This document shows positions 32,236 through 53,000 of a stretch of 64,000 nt of DNA, one piece after another (position 1 is the first letter of the stretch; the number at the start of each line of letters is the position of its first letter). Below the pieces are notes generated by a model that was given only the letters and a program-made list of their open reading frames with translations, made no database searches and was not told the DNA's origin. The stretch comes from Litoditis marina (lineage: Eukaryota > Nematoda > Chromadorea > Rhabditida > Rhabditidae): positions 2,980,501 through 3,044,500 of the forward strand of contig OZ038437.1 of the NCBI GenBank assembly GCA_964036275.1, written 5' to 3'. The position numbers were made by a program, and so were the translations under genes.

Positions 32236-35200
32236 TCTCGCGCTCTATGGTAGGGGAACTCTCGCGCTTTATGGTAGGGTAACTCTCGCGCTCTATGTTA
32301 AGGAGAACTACCGCACTCTATGGTAACGGGAACTCTCGCGCTCTATGGTAGGGGAACTCTCGCGCTTTATGGTAGGGTAACTCTCGCGCTCTATGTTAAG
32401 GAGAACTACCGCGCTCTATGGTAAGGAGAACTACCGCGATCTATGGTAACGGGAACTCTCGCGCTCTATGGTAGGGGAACTCTCGCGCTTTATGGTAGGG
32501 TAACTCTCGCGCTCTATGTTAAGGAGAACTACCGCGATCTATGGTAAGGAGAACTACCGCGATCTATGGTAACGGGAACTCTCGCGCTCTATGGTAGGGG
32601 AACTCTCGCGCTTTATGGTAGGGTAACTCTCGCGCTCTATGTTAAGGAGAACTACCGCGATCTATGGTAAGGAGAACTACCGCGATCTATGGTAACGGGA
32701 ACTCTCGCGCTCTATGGTAGGGGAACTCTCGCGCTTTATGGTAGGGTAACTCTCGCGCTCTATGTTAAGGAGAACTACCGCGATCTATGGTAACGGGAAC
32801 TCTCGCGCTCTATGGTAGGGGAACTCTCGCGCTTTATGGTAGGGTAACTCTCGCGCTCTATGTTAAGGAGAACTACCGCGCTCTATGGTAGGGTAACTCT
32901 CGCGCTCTATGTTAAGGAGAACTACCGCGATCTATGGTAGGGTAACTCTCGCGCTCTATGTTAAGGAGAACTACCGCGATCTATGGTAAGGAGAACTACC
33001 GCGATCTATGGTAACGGGAACTCTCGCGCTCTATGGTAGGGGAACTCTCGCGCTTTATGGTAGGGTAACTCTCGCGCTCTATGTTAAGGAGAACTACCGC
33101 GATCTATGGTAACGGGAACTCTCGCGCTCTATGGTAGGGGAACTCTCGCGCTTTATGGTAGGGTAACTCTCGCGCTCTATGTTAAGGAGAACTACCGCAC
33201 TCTATGGTAACGGGAACTCTCGCGCTCTATGGTAGGGGAACTCTCGCGCTTTATGGTAGGGTAACTCTCGCGCTCTATGTTAAGGAGAACTACCGCGATC
33301 TATGGTAACGGGAACTCTCGCGCTCTATGGTAGGGGGACTCTCGCGCTTTATGGTAGGGTAACTCTCGCGCTCTATGTTAAGGAGAACTACCGCGATCTA
33401 TGGTAAGGAGAACTACCGCGATCTATGGTAAGGGGAACTACCGCGATCTATGGTAGGGGAACTCTCGCGCTTTATGGTAGGGTAACTCTCGCGCTCTATG
33501 TTAAGGAGAACTACCGCGATCTATGGTAACGGGAACTCTCGCGCTCTATGGTAGGGGAACTCTCGCGCTTTATGGTAGGGTAACTCTCGCGCTCTATGTT
33601 AAGGAGAACTACCGCGATCTATGGTAAGGAGAACTACCGCGATCTATGGTAGGGGAACTCTCGCGCTTTATGGTAGGGTAACTCTCGCGCTCTATGTTAA
33701 GGAGAACTACCGCGATCTATGGTAAGGAGAACTACCGCGATCTATGGTAGGGGAACTCTCGCGCTTTATGGTAGGGTAACTCTCGCGCTCTATGTTAAGG
33801 AGAACTACCGCGATCTATGGTAAGGAGAACTACCGCGATCTATGGTAACGGGAACTCTCGCGCTCTATGGTAGGGGAACTCTCGCGCTTTATGGTAGGGT
33901 AACTCTCGCGCTCTATGTTAAGGAGAACTACCGCACTCTATGGTAACGGGAACTCTCGCGCTCTATGGTAGGGGAACTCTCGCGCTTTATGGTAGGGTAA
34001 CTCTCGCGCTCTATGTTAAGGAGAACTACCGCACTCTATGGTAACGGGAACTCTCGCGCTCTATGGTAGGGGAACTCTCGCGCTTTATGGTAGGGTAACT
34101 CTCGCGCTCTATGTTAAGGAGAACTACCGCGCTCTATGGTAACGGGAACTCTCGCGCTCTATGGTAGGGGAACTCTCGCGCTTTATGGTAGGGTAACTCT
34201 CGCGCTCTATGTTAAGGAGAACTACCGCGCTCTATGGTAACGGGAACTCTCGCGCTCTATGGTAGGGGAACTCTCGCGCTTTATGGTAGGGTAACTCTCG
34301 CGCTCTATGTTAAGGAGAACTACCGCGATCTATGGTAAGGGGAACTACCGCGATCTATGGTAGGGGAATTCTCGCGCTTTATGGTAGGGTAACTCTCGCG
34401 CTCTATGTTAAGGAGAACTACCGCGATCTATGGTAACGGGAACTCTCGCGCTTTATGGTAGGGTAACTCTCGCGCTTTATGGTAAGGAGAACTTCTGCGC
34501 TCTATGTTAAGGAGAACTCTCGCGCTCTATGTTAAGGAGAACTACCGCGATCTATGGTAGGGGAACTCTCGCGCTTTATGGTAGGGTAACTCTCGCGCTT
34601 TATGGTAAGGAGAACTTCTGCGCTCTATGTTAAGGAGAACTACCGCGATCTATGGTAGGGGAATTCTCGCGCTTTATGGTAAGGAGAACTTCTGCGCTCT
34701 ATGTTAAGGAGAACTACCGCGATCTATGGTAAGGGGAACTACCGCGATCTATGGTAGGGGAACTCTCGCGCTTTATGGTAGGGTAACTCTCGCGCTCTAT
34801 GTTAAGGAGAACTACCGCGCTCTATGGTAACGGGAACTCTCGCGCTCTATGGTAGGGGAACTCTCGCGCTTTATGGTAGGGTAACTCTCGCGCTTTATGG
34901 TAAGGAGAACTTCTGCGCTCTATGTTAAGGAGAACTCTCGCGCTCTATGTTAAGGAGAACTACCGCGATCTATGGTAGGGGAACTCTCGCGCTTTATGGT
35001 AGGGTAACTCTCGCGCTTTATGGTAAGGAGAACTTCTGCGCTCTATGTTAAGGAGAACTCTCGCGCTCTATGTTAAGGAGAACTACCGCGATCTATGGTA
35101 GGGGAACTCTCGCGCTTTATGGTAGGGTAACTCTCGCGCTTTATGGTAAGGAGAACTTCTGCGCTCTATGTTAAGGAGAACTACCGCGATCTATGGTAGG

Positions 35201-37934
35201 GGAATTCTCGCGCTTTATGGTAAGGAGAACTTCTGCGCTCTATGTTAAGGAGAACTACCGCGATCTATGGTAAGGGGAACTACCGCGATCTATGGTAGGG
35301 GAACTCTCGCGCTTTATGGTAGGGTAACTCTCGCGCTCTATGTTAAGGAGAACTACCGCACTCTATGGTAACGGGAACTCTCGCGCTCTATGGTAGGGGA
35401 ACTCTCGCGCTTTATGGTAGGGTAACTCTCGCGCTCTATGTTAAGGAGAACTACCGCGCTCTATGGTAACGGGAACTCTCGCGCTCTATGGTAGGGGAAC
35501 TCTCGCGCTTTATGGTAGGGTAACTCTCGCGCTCTATGTTAAGGAGAACTACCGCACTCTATGGTAACGGGAACTCTCGCGCTCTATGGTAGGGGAACTC
35601 TCGCGCTTTATGGTAGGGTAACTCTCGCGCTCTATGTTAAGGAGAACTACCGCGCTCTATGGTAACGGGAACTCTCGCGCTCTATGGTAGGGGAACTCTC
35701 GCGCTTTATGGTAGGGTAACTCTCGCGCTCTATGTTAAGGAGAACTACCGCACTCTATGGTAACGGGAACTCTCGCGCTCTATGGTAGGGGAACTCTCGC
35801 GCTTTATGGTAGGGTAACTCTCGCGCTCTATGTTAAGGAGAACTACCGCACTCTATGGTAACGGGAACTCTCGCGCTCTATGGTAGGGGAACTCTCGCGC
35901 TTTATGGTAGGGTAACTCTCGCGCTCTATGTTAAGGAGAACTACCGCACTCTATGGTAACGGGAACTCTCGCGCTCTATGGTAGGGGAACTCTCGCGCTT
36001 TATGGTAGGGTAACTCTCGCGCTCTATGTTAAGGAGAACTACCGCACTCTATGGTAACGGGAACTCTCGCGCTCTATGGTAGGGGAACTCTCGCGCTTTA
36101 TGGTAGGGTAACTCTCGCGCTCTATGTTAAGGAGAACTACCGCACTCTATGGTAACGGGAACTCTCGCGCTCTATGGTAGGGGAACTCTCGCGCTTTATG
36201 GTAGGGTAACTCTCGCGCTCTATGTTAAGGAGAACTACCGCACTCTATGGTAACGGGAACTCTCGCGCTCTATGGTAGGGGAACTCTCGCGCTTTATGGT
36301 AGGGTAACTCTCGCGCTCTATGTTAAGGAGAACTACCGCGATCTATGGTAAGGGGAACTCTCGCGCTCTATGGTAGGGGAACTCTCGCGCTTTATGGTAG
36401 GGTAACTCTCGCGCTCTATGTTAAGGAGAACTACCGCACTCTATGGTAACGGGAACTCTCGCGCTCTATGGTAGGGGAACTCTCGCGCTTTATGGTAGGG
36501 TAACTCTCGCGCTCTATGTTAAGGAGAACTACCGCGATCTATGGTAGGGGAATTCTCGCGCTTTATGGTAAGGAGAACTTCTGCGCTCTATGTTAAGGAG
36601 AACTACCGCACTCTATGGTAACGGGAACTCTCGCGCTCTATGGTAGGGGAACTCTCGCGCTTTATGGTAGGGTAACTCTCGCGCTCTATGTTAAGGAGAA
36701 CTACCGCACTCTATGGTAACGGGAACTCTCGCGCTCTATGGTAGGGGAACTCTCGCGCTTTATGGTAGGGTAACTCTCGCGCTCTATGTTAAGGAGAACT
36801 ACCGCGATCTATGGTAGGGGAATTCTCGCGCTTTATGGTAAGGAGAACTTCTGCGCTCTATGTTAAGGAGAACTACCGCGATCTATGGTAGGGGAATTCT
36901 CGCGCTTTATGGTAGGGTAACTCTCGCGCTCTATGTTAAGGAGAACTACCGCACTCTATGGTAACGGGAACTCTCGCGATCTATGGTAGGGGAATTCTCG
37001 CGCTTTATGGTAAGGAGAACTTCTGCGCTCTATGTTAAGGAGAACTACCGCGATCTATGGTAGGGGAATTCTCGCGCTTTATGGTAAGGAGAACTTCTGC
37101 GCTCTATGTTAAGGAGAACTACCGCGATCTATGGTAAGGGGAACTACCGCGATCTATGGTAGGGGAATTCTCGCGCTTTATGGTAAGGAGAACTTCTGCG
37201 CTCTATGTTAAGGAGAACTACCGCGATCTATGGTAAGGGGAACTACCGCGATCTATGGTAGGGGAATTCTCGCGCTTTATGGTAAGGAGAACTTCTGCGC
37301 TCTATGTTAAGGAGAACTACCGCGATCTATGGTAAGGGGAACTACCGCGATCTATGGTAGGGGAACTCTCGCGCTTTATGGTAGGGTAACTCTCGCGCTC
37401 TATGTTAAGGAGAACTACCGCGCTCTATGGTAACGGGAACTCTCGCGCTCTATGGTAGGGGAACTCTCGCGCTTTATGGTAGGGTAACTCTCGCGCTCTA
37501 TGTTAAGGAGAACTACCGCACTCTATGGTAACGGGAACTCTCGCGCTCTATGTTAAGGAGAACTACCGCACTCTATGGTAACGGGAACTCTCGCGCTCTA
37601 TGGTAGGGGAACTCTCGCGCTCTATGTTAAGGAGAACTACCGCGCTCTATGGTAACGGGAACTACCGCGATCTATGGTAGGGGGAACTCTCGCGCTCTAT
37701 GGTAGGGGAACTCTCGCGCTTTATGGTAGGGTAACTCTCGCGCTCTATGTTAAGGAGAACTACCGCGCTCTATGGTAACGGGAACTCTCGCGCTCTATGG
37801 TAGGGGAACTCTCGCGCTTTATGGTAGGGTAACTCTCGCGCTCTATGTTAAGGAGAACTACCGCGCTCTATGGTAACGGGAACTCTCGCGCTCTATGGTA
37901 GGGGAACTCTCGCGCTTTATGGTAGGGTAACTCT

Positions 37935-38560
37935 CGCGCTCTATGTTAAGGAGAACTACCGCGATCTATGGTAAGGGGAACTCTCGCGCTCTATGTTAAG
38001 GAGAACTACCGCGCTCTATGGTAACGGGAACTCTCGCGCTCTATGGTAGGGGAACTCTCGCGCTTTATGGTAGGGTAACTCTCGCGCTCTATGTTAAGGA
38101 GAACTACCGCGATCTATGGTAAGGGGAACTCTCGCGCTCTATGTTAAGGAGAACTACCGCGCTCTATGGTAACGGGAACTCTCGCGCTCTATGGTAGGGG
38201 AACTCTCGCGCTTTATGGTAGGGTAACTCTCGCGCTCTATGTTAAGGAGAACTACCGCGATCTATGGTAAGGGGAACTCTCGCGCTCTATGTTAAGGAGA
38301 ACTACCGCGCTCTATGGTAACGGGAACTCTCGCGCTCTATGGTAGGGGAACTCTCGCGCTTTATGGTAGGGTAACTCTCGCGCTCTATGTTAAGGAGAAC
38401 TACCGCGATCTATGGTAAGGGGAACTCTCGCGCTCTATGTTAAGGAGAACTACCGCGCTCTATGGTAACGGGAACTCTCGCGCTCTATGGTAGGGGAACT
38501 CTCGCGCTTTATGGTAGGGTAACTCTCGCGCTCTATGTTAAGGAGAACTACCGCGATCTA
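37935..38560. repeat. Local 148-bp sub-array (six-monomer unit)
   Basis: A block containing GATCTATGGTAAGGGG followed by a C monomer recurs with period 148 bp (for example starts at 37,981, 38,129, 38,277, 38,425). It is another independent amplification. Confidence 0.7.
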
Positions 38561-41500
38561 TGGTAAGGGGAACTCTCGCGCTCTATGGTAGGGGAACTCT
38601 CGCGCTTTATGGTAGGGTAACTCTCGCGCTCTATGTTAAGGAGAACTACCGCGATCTATGGTAAGGGGAACTCTCGCGCTCTATGTTAAGGAGAACTACC
38701 GCGATCTATGGTAACGGGAACTCTCGCGCTCTATGGTAGGGGAACTCTCGCGCTTTATGGTAGGGGAACTCTCGCGCTCTATGTTAAGGAGAACTACCGC
38801 GATCTATGGTAAGGGGAACTCTCGCGCTCTATGGTAGGGGAACTCTCGCGCTTTATGGTAGGGTAACTCTCGCGCTCTATGTTAAGGAGAACTACCGCGA
38901 TCTATGGTAAGGGGAACTCTCGCGCTCTATGGTAGGGGAACTCTCGCGCTTTATGGTAGGGTAACTCTCGCGCTCTATGTTAAGGAGAACTACCGCGCTC
39001 TATGGTAACGGGAACTCTCGCGCTCTATGGTAGGGGAACTCTCGCGCTTTATGGTAGGGTAACTCTCGCGCTCTATGTTAAGGAGAACTACCGCACTCTA
39101 TGGTAACGGGAACTCTCGCGCTCTATGGTAGGGGAACTCTCGCGCTTTATGGTAGGGTAACTCTCGCGCTCTATGTTAAGGAGAACTACCGCGATCTATG
39201 GTAAGGGGAACTCTCGCGCTCTATGGTAGGGGAACTCTCGCGCTTTATGGTAGGGTAACTCTCGCGCTCTATGTTAAGGAGAACTACCGCGATCTATGGT
39301 AAGGGGAACTCTCGCGCTCTATGGTAGGGGAACTCTCGCGCTTTATGGTAGGGTAACTCTCGCGCTCTATGTTAAGGAGAACTACCGCACTCTATGGTAA
39401 CGGGAACTCTCGCGCTCTATGGTAGGGGAACTCTCGCGCTTTATGGTAGGGTAACTCTCGCGCTCTATGTTAAGGAGAACTACCGCGATCTATGGTAGGG
39501 GAATTCTCGCGCTTTATGGTAAGGAGAACTTCTGCGCTCTATGTTAAGGAGAACTACCGCACTCTATGGTAACGGGAACTCTCGCGCTCTATGGTAGGGG
39601 AACTCTCGCGCTTTATGGTAGGGTAACTCTCGCGCTCTATGTTAAGGAGAACTACCGCACTCTATGGTAACGGGAACTCTCGCGCTCTATGGTAGGGGAA
39701 CTCTCGCGCTTTATGGTAGGGTAACTCTCGCGCTCTATGTTAAGGAGAACTACCGCGATCTATGGTAGGGGAATTCTCGCGCTTTATGGTAAGGAGAACT
39801 TCTGCGCTCTATGTTAAGGAGAACTACCGCGATCTATGGTAAGGGGAACTACCGCGATCTATGGTAGGGGAACTCTCGCGCTTTATGGTAGGGTAACTCT
39901 CGCGCTCTATGTTAAGGAGAACTACCGCGCTCTATGGTAACGGGAACTCTCGCGCTCTATGGTAGGGGAACTCTCGCGCTTTATGGTAGGGTAACTCTCG
40001 CGCTCTATGTTAAGGAGAACTACCGCACTCTATGGTAACGGGAACTCTCGCGCTCTATGGTAGGGGAACTCTCGCGCTTTATGGTAGGGTAACTCTCGCG
40101 CTCTATGTTAAGGAGAACTACCGCGCTCTATGGTAACGGGAACTCTCGCGCTCTATGGTAGGGGAACTCTCGCGCTTTATGGTAGGGTAACTCTCGCGCT
40201 CTATGTTAAGGAGAACTACCGCGCTCTATGGTAACGGGAACTCTCGCGCTCTATGGTAGGGGAACTCTCGCGCTTTATGGTAGGGTAACTCTCGCGCTCT
40301 ATGTTAAGGAGAACTACCGCGCTCTATGGTAACGGGAACTCTCGCGCTCTATGGTAGGGGAACTCTCGCGCTTTATGGTAGGGTAACTCTCGCGCTCTAT
40401 GTTAAGGAGAACTACCGCGATCTATGGTAAGGGGAACTACCGCGATCTATGGTAGGGGAACTCTCGCGCTTTATGGTAGGGTAACTCTCGCGCTCTATGT
40501 TAAGGAGAACTACCGCGCTCTATGGTAACGGGAACTACCGCGATCTATGGTAGGGGAACTCTCGCGCTTTATGGTAGGGTAACTCTCGCGCTCTATGTTA
40601 AGGAGAACTACCGCGCTCTATGGTAACGGGAACTACCGCGATCTATGGTAGGGGAACTCTCGCGCTTTATGGTAGGGTAACTCTCGCGCTCTATGTTAAG
40701 GAGAACTACCGCGCTCTATGGTAACGGGAACTCTCGCGCTCTATGGTAGGGGAACTCTCGCGCTTTATGGTAGGGTAACTCTCGCGCTCTATGTTAAGGA
40801 GAACTACCGCGCTCTATGGTAACGGGAACTCTCGCGCTTTATGGTAGGGTAACTCTCGCGCTCTATGTTAAGGAGAACTACCGCGATCTATGGTAAGGGG
40901 AACTACCGCGATCTATGGTAGGGGAACTCTCGCGCTTTATGGTAGGGTAACTCTCGCGCTCTATGTTAAGGAGAACTACCGCGCTCTATGGTAACGGGAA
41001 CTCTCGCGCTCTATGGTAGGGGAACTCTCGCGCTTTATGGTAGGGTAACTCTCGCGCTCTATGTTAAGGAGAACTACCGCGATCTATGGTAACGGGAACT
41101 CTCGCGCTCTATGGTAGGGGAACTCTCGCGCTTTATGGTAGGGTAACTCTCGCGCTCTATGTTAAGGAGAACTACCGCGATCTATGGTAACGGGAACTCT
41201 CGCGCTCTATGTTAAGGAGAACTACCGCGATCTATGGTAGGGGAACTCTCGCGCTTTATGGTAGGGTAACTCTCGCGCTCTATGTTAAGGAGAACTACCG
41301 CGCTCTATGGTAACGGGAACTCTCGCGCTCTATGGTAGGGGAACTCTCGCGCTTTATGGTAGGGTAACTCTCGCGCTCTATGTTAAGGAGAACTACCGCG
41401 CTCTATGGTAAGGGGAACTACCGCGATCTATGGTAGGGGAACTCTCGCGCTTTATGGTAGGGTAACTCTCGCGCTCTATGTTAAGGAGAACTACCGCGAT

Positions 41501-42147
41501 CTATGGTAAGGGGAACTACCGCGATCTATGGTAGGGGAACTCTCGCGCTCTATGGTAGGGTAACTCTCGCGCTCTATGTTAAGGAGAACTACCGCGCTCT
41601 ATGGTAACGGGAACTCTCGCGCTCTATGGTAGGGGAACTCTCGCGCTTTATGGTAGGGTAACTCTCGCGCTCTATGTTAAGGAGAACTACCGCGATCTAT
41701 GGTAACGGGAACTCTCGCGCTCTATGGTAGGGGAACTCTCGCGCTTTATGGTAGGGTAACTCTCGCGCTCTATGTTAAGGAGAACTACCGCGCTCTATGG
41801 TAACGGGAACTCTCGCGCTCTATGGTAGGGGAACTCTCGCGCTTTATGGTAGGGTAACTCTCGCGCTCTATGTTAAGGAGAACTACCGCGATCTATGGTA
41901 AGGGGAACTACCGCTATCTATGGTAGGGGAATTCTCGCGCTTTATGGTAAGGAGAACTTCTGCGCTCTATGTTAAGGAGAACTACCGCGCTCTATGGTAA
42001 CGGGAACTCTCGCGCTTCATGGTTAGGTGAACTTCCGTGCCCTATATAAGGGAGGACTCCCGCGCCCTATGTTGAGAGAGAATAATTAGCAAACAGAGAA
42101 ATAATAAAACTGAATACGCCAGCAAGATCTCACCAACCTGGAGTGAA

Positions 42148-42194
42148 AACAAGGGAGGAGAAGGCGGCTTTAGCCGCCGGCGCCCTCCCTTGTT
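42148..42194. other. Strong hairpin just right of the satellite
   Basis: AACAAGGGAGG and GGCGGCT pair with AGCCGCC and CCTCCCTTGTT around a TT loop, with a small internal mismatch. It could form a stable stem in DNA or RNA. Its role is unknown. Confidence 0.5.
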
Positions 42195-43812
42195 ATGTAA
42201 TATTGCTGGATATTTCCACCAAAACTTGACAGCGTGCCAATGAATATTATAGTCAATTTTCACCACTTCAGAGTTTTCCGAAAAACTGCAAATTTCTGTT
42301 AACGCTTGTTCTGTTTTATGAGAACACGAACATGGAAACAGTTTTTAGAGAACTTATGTTAGATCTGAGAAATAATCATTCGAAAACCTTGGCACAATGC
42401 CAATCAGTCTCAGTGCAAATGAAACGAACTATAAATGATCTGACTCTAACGTTAAGACTATCGTGTATATGTATGTTATAGTGTTTGTGATTCACCTGGA
42501 CTCCTCCAGTTATGCAGTTTGGTTTCCTACTAATTAGGCTTCCACCAAAATAATATTTTTGCAAAATCTCCAGTTTTGCTACGATGTGCTACTGTGTTTG
42601 TAGTTTAATCTCGCTTCATTTGACTGATGCTCAGGGAATACCGTTGTGTGTGTCACTTTACAACTATGTAATGACACCTTCACCTTCTAAACGTCATTAT
42701 CTTATAAGGAATTGCTGTGATTGATAATTACAAACAAAGGTCTACACTAAGTTCTAAAAGCTATATGTATTACTTGCTAGTAACTTATGACAGTAGTGAA
42801 TTGTCAGTTCACCAAACATGTGAGAAAGGAGCAAAACAAACTTTATTCAATAATAATAATAGTAATAATAATAATTTTAAAATGTATGATAATGTGCGCT
42901 TTAAACACGCAACTTATCGAGAGAAAACAGCAGAGAAAAACTTAAATGAGAGAGAACGTGAAACAGAGAGAGCACAGAGATGTAGAGACAGCGACTAGAT
43001 GGCCCAGAATCCGTGTGGAGATTGCTAAAGCTGCTTGAGAGGCGAGACCGATACAGTACACCGGCCGACCTGCACATCTTAGATGCCGACTAGAGGAAAG
43101 GTTGCAAAATGAAAGTTACATATCACTAGGAACGGGCTAAGCACGCCGTTGTACACGCTATACTTGCACAAAACGCAAAAATCGACTGCTCACGGAAAAC
43201 GCAAGTGAAATTACAGGTTCACGTGAGCTGCCAACTGGTTTCCACGTTTTTGCACAGTACCTTACACAGAGCAATAATTGGTTACAGACACCAAAAGTCA
43301 ATAAATTAAACATACATCAAGACAAGATCATTTGCTGGAGTTGTGACCCCGGAGAAATAGTGCGCGAACTGAAGAGAGTGTTAGAGAAAACTGAAACTGG
43401 CGAACGGCATCTCAAAGTACACACACACACAAATAATTATGAACGTGAAACGTGTATACATGACCGAGAAGGTACGTGCACTGCTCGACTGCGTATCCAA
43501 CGTGCGTCAATTGCACAGATACGCAGCCAAATGGGGGGAATTGGGGTGACACAAGTTGCCTAGTAGGTGGGGGAAGTATTAGCAGCCCGAAGCGCCCGCC
43601 CAGAAGTCACACGTTTTGCACGTGAAACGTGAGTCTATAACTACCAATGTCTAGTAGAGAATCTCTCTTACATGACATTCTTCTAGAATTTCGAGCATAA
43701 AAGAGTACGAAAAGGTGTAAAACTCGACTTCACTGAGTTAGTCGAAAATGTAACTTCGGTACGCAATTGCGTACGCAAAAACGGGCGGGGCTTCGGGTTT
43801 CGGCTGCGACGT
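42195..43812. other. Gene-free spacer between satellite and goa-1, probably including the goa-1 3' UTR
   Basis: It contains a left half of the FQ inverted repeat (about 42,590-42,620, TGTGTTTGTAGTTTAATC), an AAT-triplet run (42,848-42,874) and CACGTG-type sites near 43,620. TTTATT at 42,841-42,846 gives a minus-strand AATAAA that could end a long goa-1 3' UTR (about 970 nt), but this is uncertain. No coding gene was seen. Confidence 0.4.
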
Positions 43813-51838
<8,026 letters not shown>

Positions 51839-51890
51839 GTTGAGAACCGCGCAGACTGGCGCTACACACTAGGAGGGAAGAGGGGTCTGG
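51839..51890 (-). promoter_or_regulatory. 5' UTR and possible acceptor upstream of the goa-1 ATG
   Basis: The minus strand shows TCTTCCCTCCTAG|TGTGTAGCGCC about 34 nt before the ATG. This could be a cis acceptor for a distal 5' exon or a trans-splice site. No TATA-like promoter is visible here. Confidence 0.35.
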
Positions 51891-51899
51891 AATGAAGAG

Positions 51900-52380
51900 A
51901 CTGTTAGACGGTTAGAGAAAGAGAGAGAGAAGGGCATAGTAGAGAGAATGAAATAAGCAAATTTAAACGAAAATAAATGGAGAGACGGTTCGACGGTTGT
52001 ACGGTAGGGAAAAAGAGTAAATAGAGAGACAGAGGGAGAGAAGAAAAAAAAAGAGATAATTAAAAACAGCTCGATAGATTGGAGAGGGAGGTAATGCCAA
52101 ACCGATTAAAATCAGGGAATTCCAGATAAAAACCCACTATACAGAGAAATGTGAGAGGAAAAAAACACTACAGAATTTCGAAAAAAAAGATTAAAGAAAA
52201 GGAAAGACAGAAAAGAGAGAGAGTTTAATAGAAGAAGAGAAGACGCAGATGTGAGAAGCACGAAAGTTTAATAGAATGTTAGCAAGGGAAATAGCAATAA
52301 TGTACTACTACTGATAAATAATCTAGCAGAAATATGAGGAAACAATATGAAAAGGGAGGAAGTAGGAGATGTGCCACAAA
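51900..52380. repeat. Purine-rich low-complexity region upstream of goa-1
   Basis: Runs such as GAGAAAGAGAGAGAGAAGG, GGAGAGACGG and GAAAAAAAAAGAGA with no coding signal. No distinct repeat unit is visible. Confidence 0.6.
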
Positions 52381-52789
52381 CACTATTGATTGTGATTACT
52401 AAGAATAAAGTGTGTAATTAACGCAGATAATTGTATACAAATATATTTGATCCACTCTGAATCAAAGTTTCTGCACGTATTTCTCACGTCACTGCAAAAA
52501 AAGTTTTGATTGCAAGTTTATTTCACGTGCGTTTCAGGCAGATTGACAATTTTAAAAACAAGTTGTCTCCAATCATTTTTTCTCTTTTTCTCTTCTCCCG
52601 CATTTATTTATTATTTGTTTTAACATTTTTATTTGTGAAATCTTGACAATTTCCACAAGAATAACTTTCTCCCAGTCTTCTAAAATCAGTTTTTTTGTTC
52701 AAGACAAAATTTGAATGAGTTTTGCAGCTAACGGGGAACGGATAAGTGATCATGTGCAATGTGCATTGTGGACGGAAACCATATGGCTA

Positions 52790-53000
52790 GAACATAAACA
52801 TAAAAAGAAAGAGGGAGGAAAGAGAGAGTTGGGAGGGAGAGAGACAGTATAGAAGGTAGACAAGGAAGGGATACAGAGACAGAAATATACGCTAACAAAT
52901 GAAGAGGGGCAGAGAAAAAGAGAGAGCGAGCGAGAAAAAAGCGAGAGAAATCGAGAGAAAAAAGCGAGAGAAAGTGAGAGAGAAAAGAGAGGGAGATGAA
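52790..53000. repeat. GA-rich low-complexity tract
   Basis: GGGAGGAAAGAGAGAG and a repeated AAAAAGCGAGAGAAA motif (at least three copies near 52,935-52,985). Frames reading LSLSLSLS on the other strand are by-products. Confidence 0.7.

Larger units (their letters stand above)
16075..42085. repeat. 26-kb satellite: 24/25-bp monomers in a 98-bp higher-order repeat
   Basis: About 1,000 monomers in one orientation. Four monomer types alternate: A starts CTCTCGCGCT and ends GGTAGGGGAA (24 bp); B has CGCTTTATGG and ends GGTAGGGTAA (24); C has CTATGTTAAGGAGAA (25); D starts CTACCGC and ends GGTAACGGGAA (25). A-B-C-D gives 98 bp. D exists as CGCACTC, CGCGCTC and CGCGATC variants and can end GGGCA in place of GGGAA. 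The core, about 16,880-42,000, is highly uniform; both edges are diverged. The 98-bp unit is not a multiple of three, so no long frame is kept. No gene, transposase or spacer was seen inside. Array length in an assembly may differ from the real one. Confidence 0.95.

Noticed and set aside
16075..42085. CRISPR array or telomere
   Set aside because: Repeats are contiguous with no unique spacers, and nematode telomere TTAGGC units are absent. The host is eukaryotic.
16075..42085. Centromere satellite
   Set aside because: Higher-order structure resembles centromeric satellites, but many rhabditid nematodes have holocentric chromosomes without such a requirement, and nothing in the sequence shows kinetochore function.
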